Below, piece by piece: positions 24,429 to 31,707 of a stretch of DNA of 64,000 nucleotides. Every line of letters starts with the position of its first letter. The first letter of the stretch is position 1. Origin of the DNA: Nodosilinea sp. FACHB-131 (GTDB taxonomy: Bacteria > Cyanobacteriota > Cyanobacteriia > Phormidesmidales > Phormidesmidaceae); contig NZ_JACJOF010000038.1 of NCBI RefSeq assembly GCF_014695395.1, positions 62,001 through 126,000 of the forward strand. Reading direction: 5' to 3'. The position numbers were made by a program, and so were the translations under genes. Under the pieces are notes generated by a model, which worked only from the letters and a program-made list of their open reading frames with translations, did no database searches and had not been told where the DNA came from.

Positions 24429-24743
24429 ATGCAAAGCCAATCCCCTGCCGCTCGCTACAGTGCCCGCATCCTCAACCCTGAATCATCCGGCCCAGTCCAT
24501 GTCGAACTCACCCTCAAACTCCACAGCTACCCCCACCCCGATCGCGAACCCGTCAAAATTCTCGTCATTGGCAGCAAGCGATCTGTCAGTTCCATCGTCG
24601 TCGCCCTCCACCAGCTCGGCTTTGCCGAAATCTTCGAGTGGACAGACTTTCTCAGCGCCCCCAACAGCGATCGCCCCCTGCAATTTGGCCCCAGCGAAGT
24701 CATGAAAGCTTTGGTTAAGTATTTGCCGAGAGAAGAGGGGTAG
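24429..24743 (+). CDS. Hypothetical protein, first gene of the dndD operon
   Basis: 104 residues from ATG 24429. Contains ARILNPESSGPVHVELTLKL, a strand-helix pattern VKILVIGSKRSVSSIVVALH and LQFGPSEVMKALVKYLPRE. The compact alpha/beta pattern looks like a real folded protein. I do not recognise the family. It is 42 bp from the palindromic operator and precedes the MNT gene by about 95 bp. An alternative start 11 codons upstream would overlap the operator half-site. Confidence 0.6.
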   Translation: MQSQSPAARYSARILNPESSGPVHVELTLKLHSYPHPDREPVKILVIGSKRSVSSIVVALHQLGFAEIFEWTDFLSAPNSDRPLQFGPSEVMKALVKYLPREEG

Positions 24744-24837
24744 TGCAGTAGGGTGGTGGTCGGTACTTCCGAGCGCCACAGCCTAGCTACAATTGAGCCA
24801 GTATTAAAACGCTGACGCTTAGGCGGCTCAACGCACC

Positions 24838-25158
24838 ATGATCTCAACCAGCGATCGGCAAATTTTGGCAGAATTTGCTAACCGACTACGTGGTAAATTT
24901 CCCAAAGCTAGCATTTGGGCATTTGGCTCACGGGCCAGAGGCAATGCCCAGCCAGACTCAGACCTTGATATTTGTGTTGTTGTTGACACCTTAGACCGCA
25001 GCAGTTGGAAAGCCATTAGCGATATTGCCTGGGAGGTCGGGTTTCACCATGACCTGGTCATTACCACAATCAAGTATTCTCGTCGGCAGTTTGAGGGTAG
25101 CCCTCATACAGCAAGCCCTTTGATTCACAATATCCTTGCAGAGGGTATTGCGGCATGA
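24838..25158 (+). CDS. MNT-type minimal nucleotidyltransferase (antitoxin-like)
   Basis: 106 residues with the nucleotidyltransferase motif GSRARGNAQPDSDLDICVVV (G-S-x9-D-x-D) near residues 31-50. MNT proteins pair with HEPN toxins in MntA/HepT (type VII) systems, where the MNT partner AMPylates the HEPN toxin. The next gene is a HEPN protein overlapping by four bases (ATGA). The pair sits directly before dndD in one transcription unit. Confidence 0.85.
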   Translation: MISTSDRQILAEFANRLRGKFPKASIWAFGSRARGNAQPDSDLDICVVVDTLDRSSWKAISDIAWEVGFHHDLVITTIKYSRRQFEGSPHTASPLIHNILAEGIAA

Positions 25159-25556
25159 GCCCGCCTAAAGAAGATATCGATGCTCTGGTTAAAGCCCGAC
25201 TTCAACAAGCTCAAAAAGCCTTAGAGGCTGGTCAGCTTCTATTTGAACAAGATTTTTATGCAGATTCGATTAACCGCTTCTACTACGCGATGTTCTATGC
25301 TGTTTTAGCCCTGTTGGTCAAGCGGCAGCTCGGCACATCGAAGCATAAGGGAGCTATTTCTCTGTTTGATCGCGAATTTGTAAAAACTGGAATCTTTAGC
25401 AAAGAGATGTCGATGTGGCTACATCGCACCTTTGAACAACGTCTAGAGGTAGACTATGCCGACTTGATTGAGACGTCTATGCAAGATGCTAACGAATGCT
25501 ATTCCCAAGCTGAAAGCTTCTTGCGCCAGGTGAGGGAGTATTTGCAAGTTCAATGA
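25155..25556 (+). CDS. HEPN-domain protein (toxin-like partner of MNT)
   Basis: 133 residues, all-helical, with the HEPN/UPF0332 pattern: RLQQAQKALEAGQLL, DSINRFYYAMFYAVLALL and GTSKHKGAISLFDREFVKTG. An R-x6-H arrangement (RQLGTSKH) could be the nuclease-type motif but is not certain. It overlaps the MNT gene by four bases and the dndD gene by four bases, so the three are translationally coupled. The role is either a toxin guarding the dnd operon or a non-catalytic HEPN partner. Confidence 0.83.
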   Translation: MSPPKEDIDALVKARLQQAQKALEAGQLLFEQDFYADSINRFYYAMFYAVLALLVKRQLGTSKHKGAISLFDREFVKTGIFSKEMSMWLHRTFEQRLEVDYADLIETSMQDANECYSQAESFLRQVREYLQVQ

Positions 25557-27529
25557 TCTTCCAAACCCTGATTCTGCAAAATTTTGGACCCTACGGTGGG
25601 CGGCACCGGCTCAACCTGCGGCCCGATACCGCAGGCAACGCCAGCCGCCCCATCATTCTCATCGGTGGGCTCAACGGCGGCGGCAAGACCACCCTCATGG
25701 ATGCTCTACGGCTAGTGCTCTACGGCCAGCGAGCCCAATGCTCTACCCGTGGCAGCCTCGCCTATGCCGACTTTCTCAACCAGTGCCGCAACCGCCAAGC
25801 CGAGGCTGAGCCTACCCTGCTAGAGCTGGTGCTAGAGCACACCCTCAACAACGCCCCCCTGCCCACAGAATTTCGCATTCGGCGGCAGTGGGGGCCGCTG
25901 CAAAAAAATGGTCGCGACACCCTAGAGGTCTACCAAGATGGCCAGCTCGCCGAAGACCTGATCAAAGGCTGGGACGAGCGCATTGAAGCCTTGCTGCCCC
26001 TAGGCATCTCTAACTTGTTTTTGTTCGATGGCGAACAGGTAGCCGAGCTGGCCGAGCAGGATGAGCTGCCCCCTGGTGTAGTGCAGGCCATGCGATCGCT
26101 CCTGGGCCTAGAGCTACCCGAACGCCTCGACGCCGACCTCGACGTGCTAATAACTCGCAAGCGCAAGCAGCTGGCCCAAGATAACGACCTGCAAAAAATT
26201 GAGGCGATCGAGGCCCAGCTCAACCAGCTCACTGAGCAGAAGGGCAGCGCCAAACAAGTACTGGCATCCCTCACCAATAAAAAAGAGTGGGCCGAGCGCG
26301 AACTTCAGCAGGCCCAAGACAAGTTTTTGGCCGAGGGGGGCAAAATTGCTGCTGAACAAGCTCAGCTTGAAGCCAAACGCGCCCACTTAGCAACCGACCT
26401 TGACCACCAGCAGAGCCAACTTCGTGATTTGGCAGCGGGGTCGCTGCCCCTAGCCTTAATTGAGCCCTTGCTGACGGCAGCCCAAACCCAAGCCCATGAC
26501 GAAGTGCGCCACCGGCAGTACGAGCTGACCCACGACTTACTCACCGAGCAAAACCAGGCCCTGCTGGAGTTTGCCCAAACATCATTGGGCCAAAAGTCGG
26601 CCAAGCAGATTCAAGCTTTTTTAGAAGCCCGCCAGGCTAGCCTGGCCCAACCTGAGACCGGCTTATACCTAGACGCTGAAAGCAGCCACCTGCACCAGCT
26701 GGAGCAAACCCTGAGCCAGACCCTGCCCAATCAGCATCGCCAGACTAAAGCACATCTCAAAGCTTCTCAGCAGCGCCAGGCCGAGATTGAAGCTCTCGAT
26801 CGCTACCTGGCAAGCTCTGCTACCGAAGAAATTTACGAAAAGCTGTCTCAGCAGGTTAAGGCCGCCCAAACTAAGCTGGCCCAGCTTGCTACAGACTACG
26901 CTAAGGCCGAGCAGCAGCTGAACCAGGTAAACCAGGCTCTCGATCGCACCAAAAAAGACCTGCAAACCTACAGCCAGCTGGCCATCGACTTCAAAAACAC
27001 TGACCACCTGCTTAAATCTGCCGCCAAGGTGAAGCAAACCCTGGCCCTGTTTAAGCAAAAGCTCAAGCTCCACAAGCTCAACCACCTAGAAGACTTAGTC
27101 ACCAAGCACTTTCTCTATCTGCTGCGTAAGCCCGACTTCGTCCACCGGGTGCAGATCGACACCGAAACCTTTCGCCTCGCCCTCTACGACCACAATGGCG
27201 AACTCTTGCCCAAGCACCGGCTATCGGCGGGGGAAAAGCAGATTTTGGCGATCGCATTACTCTGGGGCCTAGCCAACGCCTCCGGTCGGCAGCTCCCCGT
27301 TGCGATCGATACTCCCCTAGGGCGGCTCGACTCTGAGCACCGCAACCACCTGGTCGATCGCTACTTTCCCCAAGCCAGCCACCAGGTCATTCTGCTCTCC
27401 ACTGATACCGAAATTCGCGCCGAAGAGGTGGAGCGATTGCGGGGAGCCGGGGCGATCGCGCGGGAATACCGTTTGGAGTACGATCCAAAGCAGCGACAGA
27501 CAGCAGTGGTATCGGGTTACTTTTGGTAG
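25553..27529 (+). CDS. dndD: DndD, phosphorothioation SMC-like ATPase
   Basis: 658 residues. N-terminal FQTLILQNFGPYGGRH, Walker A GLNGGGKTT at 39-47 and the family stretch LFLFDGEQVAELAEQDELPP. Two long Gln/Ala-rich coiled coils follow. The C-terminal ATPase half has LSAGEKQILAIALLWGLA and Walker B VAIDTPLGRLDSEHR. No cysteine hook is visible, unlike the other SMC-like protein at 15651-17720. DndD supplies ATPase activity for backbone sulphur insertion. GC-rich with HIP1 octamers, in contrast to dndBC. Confidence 0.92.
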   Translation: MIFQTLILQNFGPYGGRHRLNLRPDTAGNASRPIILIGGLNGGGKTTLMDALRLVLYGQRAQCSTRGSLAYADFLNQCRNRQAEAEPTLLELVLEHTLNNAPLPTEFRIRRQWGPLQKNGRDTLEVYQDGQLAEDLIKGWDERIEALLPLGISNLFLFDGEQVAELAEQDELPPGVVQAMRSLLGLELPERLDADLDVLITRKRKQLAQDNDLQKIEAIEAQLNQLTEQKGSAKQVLASLTNKKEWAERELQQAQDKFLAEGGKIAAEQAQLEAKRAHLATDLDHQQSQLRDLAAGSLPLALIEPLLTAAQTQAHDEVRHRQYELTHDLLTEQNQALLEFAQTSLGQKSAKQIQAFLEARQASLAQPETGLYLDAESSHLHQLEQTLSQTLPNQHRQTKAHLKASQQRQAEIEALDRYLASSATEEIYEKLSQQVKAAQTKLAQLATDYAKAEQQLNQVNQALDRTKKDLQTYSQLAIDFKNTDHLLKSAAKVKQTLALFKQKLKLHKLNHLEDLVTKHFLYLLRKPDFVHRVQIDTETFRLALYDHNGELLPKHRLSAGEKQILAIALLWGLANASGRQLPVAIDTPLGRLDSEHRNHLVDRYFPQASHQVILLSTDTEIRAEEVERLRGAGAIAREYRLEYDPKQRQTAVVSGYFW

Positions 27530-27835
27530 GTGATTATGCAAATTGAACTTCTTCAGGCTGCGCTGAGACGGTTTTGCCCACGCCACCACATCAAAAAGCT
27601 ATCGGTGTTTGGCTCGGTGCTGAGACCAGACTTTAGCACTGAGAGTGATGTCGACTTCCTGGTCGAATTTCAAGCCGATCATATTCCCGGCCTTATTCGT
27701 CTAGCGGGTATAGAACTAGAGCTATCCAACCTAATTCACTTCAAGGCCGACTTTAGGACTTTCAAGGATCTAAGCCGATATTTTCGAGACGACATTCTAC
27801 GCACTGCGGTAGTCCAGTATGACAGCGCTCAATGA
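27530..27835 (+). CDS. Second MNT-type nucleotidyltransferase, without a HEPN partner
   Basis: 101 residues with GSVLRPDFSTESDVDFLVEF, the MNT catalytic motif, near residues 27-46. It begins immediately after the dndD stop (GTG 27530; ATG 27536 is an alternative) and overlaps dndE by four bases (ATGA). No HEPN gene follows, so it is an orphan antitoxin-like gene, or it may act on the HEPN protein encoded upstream of dndD, or on a Dnd protein. Confidence 0.83.
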   Translation: MIMQIELLQAALRRFCPRHHIKKLSVFGSVLRPDFSTESDVDFLVEFQADHIPGLIRLAGIELELSNLIHFKADFRTFKDLSRYFRDDILRTAVVQYDSAQ

Positions 27836-28233
27836 CATCTTCTATGCAACCTCCTACCGATCGCATTAAACTGTCCCAATCTGCTAAGGACCAGTTGCTC
27901 AAGCTCAAGCGCGTGACCAAAATTCCTACCTGGAACGTGCTCTGTCGCTGGGCGCTGTGCCGATCCCTGGCAGAACCGTCGATACCCTCACCCGTACCCA
28001 TCCCCGCCGACAGCAACCTGGAAATGACTTGGCAGGTGTTTGGTGGCCCCATCGCCGACCAGCTGCTCATTGCCCTCAAGCAGCGCTGCCACCAAGACGA
28101 GCTAGGCACAGATCCTGAAATATTAGCAACGCAGCTGCGCCTGCACCTGCACCGGGGTATTGGCTACCTAGCAGGCGATCCCAATTTGAAATCGATTGAA
28201 GATTTTTGCCAACTCGCGTTGTCTAAGGACTAA
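27832..28233 (+). CDS. dndE: DndE, phosphorothioation protein
   Basis: 133 residues (ATG 27832, or ATG 27844 beginning MQPPTDRIKLSQSAK). Family landmarks: KDQLLKLKRVTKIPTWNVLC, RWALCRSLAEPS, then EMTWQVFGGPIADQLLIALK and RLHLHRGIGYLAGDPNLK. DndE binds nicked DNA and is required for modification in DndABCDE systems. It ends the plus-strand operon and overlaps the convergent DndC-like gene by 11 bases. Confidence 0.9.
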   Translation: MTSSMQPPTDRIKLSQSAKDQLLKLKRVTKIPTWNVLCRWALCRSLAEPSIPSPVPIPADSNLEMTWQVFGGPIADQLLIALKQRCHQDELGTDPEILATQLRLHLHRGIGYLAGDPNLKSIEDFCQLALSKD

Positions 28234-29425
28234 AGAGTAACGGCTGTACGCTACCATCTGACAAAATCTCCGGCAGCCACTCATCGCCCCGATGCTCGGT
28301 GCCGTCCCACTTTTCGGGCCAAGTTTCTGCTGCGATCAGTTCTTTAATCCGGGCCAGTTCTTCAGCGTTAATTAAACAAATATCCGGCTGCCCCATCAAG
28401 GCGGCTCCTGCATTGACCTCCGCCTCAATCCGCAGAATTTCCCCCAGCATCCACTCTCGCGTTTCTAAGATCAATGGCCCCAGGCGGCCCTGCTTTTTCG
28501 CCAAAGAGCCATCCTTCTTCACTTCCCCGTGCTTCCGCAGCCGGTACTGAGGCTTCTTGACTTCCCAGTACAGCGGGCGCAGTTGCCGCAGCGGGGCTAG
28601 GTAAGTCCACTTGGGGTTCGCAAGCACCCGCTCCAGAGCGGCATCCTCCTGCACCAGCGGGCAGCCAATACAGCCCGTGCGGGCATTGATCGACTCAGTT
28701 TCGCCCAAGTCATCTTGCGGGTCGTGGCCATAGACCTCGGCAATGTCGAAGGTGGGGTAGCCCAGCTCCACATCTGCCTGCACTAGCCAGTCCCATACGT
28801 GGCAGATCCGCCAGTGCAGCAGCGGGGCCAAGGTATCCGCCACGGCGGTAGAGGTCGTCTGTTGAAACCAGCCCTGGCCGCATTCACCGCCATCGCGGCT
28901 ACAGCTCATGGCAATTCGCTGGTCGCGGGCAGCGGATTCGCCCACCCGCACTCCTGTCAGCATCAAAAACTTTTCGCCCCGCTCCTGGCGCAGGGTCTCT
29001 AGCTCCCGCTCCATACTCATGACCTTGAGCTTAGGCGTACACCAGCGAAAGGTATTTGACGGCGGCGGCACCCCGCGCCCCAACATATAGACAAAGTAGC
29101 GATGGTCGAGATTGGGCAGCACCACACGGGTATCGAAGCCCCGCTCTTTGAGTTTGCCTAGCAGCGCCATGGCGGCATTGTGCAGCGGCGGCAGCTCCTG
29201 GCGGGTATCGGCATAAAGTACAGTGACGCTTTCAGGTCGAGGCACCAGCCCCTGCTCGATCAAATCGGCAACTAATGTAACAGTGGCTGAAGAATCTTTG
29301 CCGCCCGAGAAAGCGATCGCCCAATGCTTATACAAAGAACCATAGTGGCGCAACGACTCTGCCGATAGCTCAATGCTGCGGTCGAGGGAGAGGCGATCAT
29401 TCTCAAATAGGCTGAGCGTTCTCAT
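28223..29425 (-). CDS. Second DndC-like PAPS-reductase-family PP-loop protein
   Basis: 400 residues. The PP-loop SGGKDSS is at 40-46 in WAIAFSGGKDSSATVTL. Cysteines are seen in FRWCTPKLK, an SCSRDGGECG region, and a CxxC in ARTGCIGCPLVQEDAAL, so it could carry an Fe-S cluster as DndC does. It differs from DndC at 21296-22885 in length and in the linker. It is divergent from the Dnd-associated methyltransferase (165 bp apart). It might be an alternative sulphur-transfer enzyme, or a sulphonucleotide reductase adapted to another DNA modification. Confidence 0.8.
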   Translation of the reverse strand: MRTLSLFENDRLSLDRSIELSAESLRHYGSLYKHWAIAFSGGKDSSATVTLVADLIEQGLVPRPESVTVLYADTRQELPPLHNAAMALLGKLKERGFDTRVVLPNLDHRYFVYMLGRGVPPPSNTFRWCTPKLKVMSMERELETLRQERGEKFLMLTGVRVGESAARDQRIAMSCSRDGGECGQGWFQQTTSTAVADTLAPLLHWRICHVWDWLVQADVELGYPTFDIAEVYGHDPQDDLGETESINARTGCIGCPLVQEDAALERVLANPKWTYLAPLRQLRPLYWEVKKPQYRLRKHGEVKKDGSLAKKQGRLGPLILETREWMLGEILRIEAEVNAGAALMGQPDICLINAEELARIKELIAAETWPEKWDGTEHRGDEWLPEILSDGSVQPLLFSP

Positions 29426-29590
29426 TCAAGCCAAGCATTACAGCAGCGATAAACCACGGGTAGCGTCATTCTACCGGCAAAGGGGGAATTAAACGCTATA
29501 TATAGAATTTTCTTTCGCCATCAAATGCTTCCAATCCACTGGTGGTAGCTAGGGAATGACTGTTAGGGGCGTCATACAAGTGTACTGAAA

Positions 29591-31636
29591 ATGACTCAAA
29601 GTGTTGATACTGCGCTGCAACCCGCCACTAGCCTACCCCAAGCAGAGCTGGTCAAGCACTGCCAGGGCAGCCCCATCGGCAAGTGTCTTCCCAATGCGTT
29701 CTACATCCACCAATCGGCCCTGCCCTACCTAGACGACGCTCTGCGGTACCAGGAACAGTGCGCCCGCAACCTGCTAAAAAAGGAACTGCCCTTCACCCTA
29801 GTCAAGTTTCACTTTGACCAGCCCAAACTCTCCTACCTCTACTACCCCGAGTTTGACACCGAACCCCACCCCCTGCTCCGCGCTAGCACCATTGTGGATT
29901 GGGCCACGGGTACCGTCGAAACCCGCGACTACAGCGATGCCCCCAATCCGCCGCTACTCCATCGCAAAGAAACCTTCATCACCCCTGACCATCCCCACTA
30001 CAGCCGCTTCGCCCATTTGACCCAGCAGCAGGTAGCCATGGGCCTGCTCGACAACTCTCGCGAGATTGGCACCCAACTCAACTGGGAACGCCGCCTCACC
30101 CAGCAGGGCATCGAAATTCACAACTATGCCCTGGCTTGCCCAATCAAATCGGCTCAACAGGCCAAGCCGAAGATTCAGCGGCACAAGGCTGCGATCGCCC
30201 GAGTTACCGCCTCCAAACCCGTCCGCCTCGCTGTGGAAGCAGGCCTCTTCCCGCCCGACACCACCTACTTTGACTACGGCTGCGGCCACGGGGCCGACAT
30301 TGAGTACATCCACCGCCTGGGCCTAACCAGCACCGGTTGGGATCCTCACTTTCGCCCCGATATTCCTCACACCTCAGCCGATGTGGTTAACCTCGGCTAC
30401 GTGATCAACGTCATCGAAAACACTGCCGAGCGGCGAGAAGCCCTCATCAACGCTTGGGGGCTGGCCCAGAAAGTGCTGATCGTCGCCGCCCAGGTGCTAA
30501 TCGACGATCGCACCCGAGGCGTAATCGCCTACGGCGACGGCATCATCACCAGCCGCAACACCTTTCAGAAGTACTATGAGCAAGAAGAACTCAAAGCCTA
30601 CATCGACCAGGTTCTCGGGGTAGACGCCATTCCCATTGCCCTGGGTATCTACTTTGTCTTTCGCGATGAAACCCAGGCCGAAGCCTTTCGCGCCTCCCGA
30701 TTCCGTTCCCGCGCCACCGCACCCCGCATTCGCCTCAAGGTCAGCAAGTTCGAGGAATACCGCGATCGCCTCCAGCCGCTGATGGACTTCTACACCGAGC
30801 GCGGTCGCTTGCCCACGGTCGAGGAACTGGGCAACGACACCCTAGCCCTCCTTCAAGAGACCTTTGGCAGCATCAAGCGAGCCTTTACCGTGGTGCTACA
30901 GGCCACCGACGCAAGAGAGTGGGATGCGATCGCAGACAAGCGCCGCAACGATCTGCTGGTCTATCTGGCCCTCAGCCACTTTGGCCACCGCCCGAAATTC
31001 AAAGACCTCTCGCCCTCGGTTCAGGCCGATATCAAAGCTCTCTTTGGCAGTTATCAGCAAGCTTGCACCGCTGCCGACCTCATGCTCATGACCCTAGGCC
31101 GCACGGAGATGATCGAGCAGCGCTGTCGACAAAGTGTAATCGGTCAGCAGCGCCCCAATTCACTCTGGGTGCATGTCTCTGCTCTGGACCAGCTCGATCC
31201 GCTGCTGCGGCTCTATGAAGGGTGTGCATCCCGCACTATTGGACGCCCTGAAGAAGCCACGGTGGTCAAGTTCCACGTCCAAAAGCCGCAGATTACCTAC
31301 CTGGCGTTTCCAAAATTTGATAAGGAACCGCACCCGGCGCTGAAGACCAGCATGGCGATCGCACTGCAGGATCTCTATGTTCGCTATCGCGACTACGATT
31401 CTGACAACCCACCCCTGCTCCACCAAAAAGATCAGACCCTCGCGCCGGACTATCCCGGCTACGCCAAGTTTGCCAAGCTTAGCCAGCAAGAGCAAAAGTG
31501 GGGTCTACTGGACGATGTAAAAGCCATCTTTGACCGTCGGGGGTGGGAGTATTGCCTGGAAGAGCATGAAGCCGAGTTACGCGGGCACCGTGTAGTTAAA
31601 CGAAAGAATAACAACGACTATTGGGACAAAACGTAA
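29591..31636 (+). CDS. DNA phosphorothioation-associated putative methyltransferase
   Basis: 681 residues. A SAM-binding motif I DYGCGHGADIEYI lies near 228-240, followed by SADVVNLGYVINVIEN (acidic and NLxYV motif) typical of the Dnd-associated methyltransferase family. Two copies of another domain flank it. Copy one is at about 25-165 (VKFHFDQPKLSYLYYPEFDT; NPPLLHRKETF; GLLDN). Copy two is at about 520-650 (VKFHVQKPQITYLAFPKFDK; NPPLLHQKDQT; GLLDD). The substrate is unknown; it may methylate DNA or a protein. GC-rich, matching dndD and dndE. Confidence 0.85.
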   Translation: MTQSVDTALQPATSLPQAELVKHCQGSPIGKCLPNAFYIHQSALPYLDDALRYQEQCARNLLKKELPFTLVKFHFDQPKLSYLYYPEFDTEPHPLLRASTIVDWATGTVETRDYSDAPNPPLLHRKETFITPDHPHYSRFAHLTQQQVAMGLLDNSREIGTQLNWERRLTQQGIEIHNYALACPIKSAQQAKPKIQRHKAAIARVTASKPVRLAVEAGLFPPDTTYFDYGCGHGADIEYIHRLGLTSTGWDPHFRPDIPHTSADVVNLGYVINVIENTAERREALINAWGLAQKVLIVAAQVLIDDRTRGVIAYGDGIITSRNTFQKYYEQEELKAYIDQVLGVDAIPIALGIYFVFRDETQAEAFRASRFRSRATAPRIRLKVSKFEEYRDRLQPLMDFYTERGRLPTVEELGNDTLALLQETFGSIKRAFTVVLQATDAREWDAIADKRRNDLLVYLALSHFGHRPKFKDLSPSVQADIKALFGSYQQACTAADLMLMTLGRTEMIEQRCRQSVIGQQRPNSLWVHVSALDQLDPLLRLYEGCASRTIGRPEEATVVKFHVQKPQITYLAFPKFDKEPHPALKTSMAIALQDLYVRYRDYDSDNPPLLHQKDQTLAPDYPGYAKFAKLSQQEQKWGLLDDVKAIFDRRGWEYCLEEHEAELRGHRVVKRKNNNDYWDKT

Positions 31637-31707
31637 AAGGTTAGGAAAGAATGCATATTTACTTTAAATTAATGTATTCACCAGGCCAATTTAACTTCAA
31701 ACTTAAA

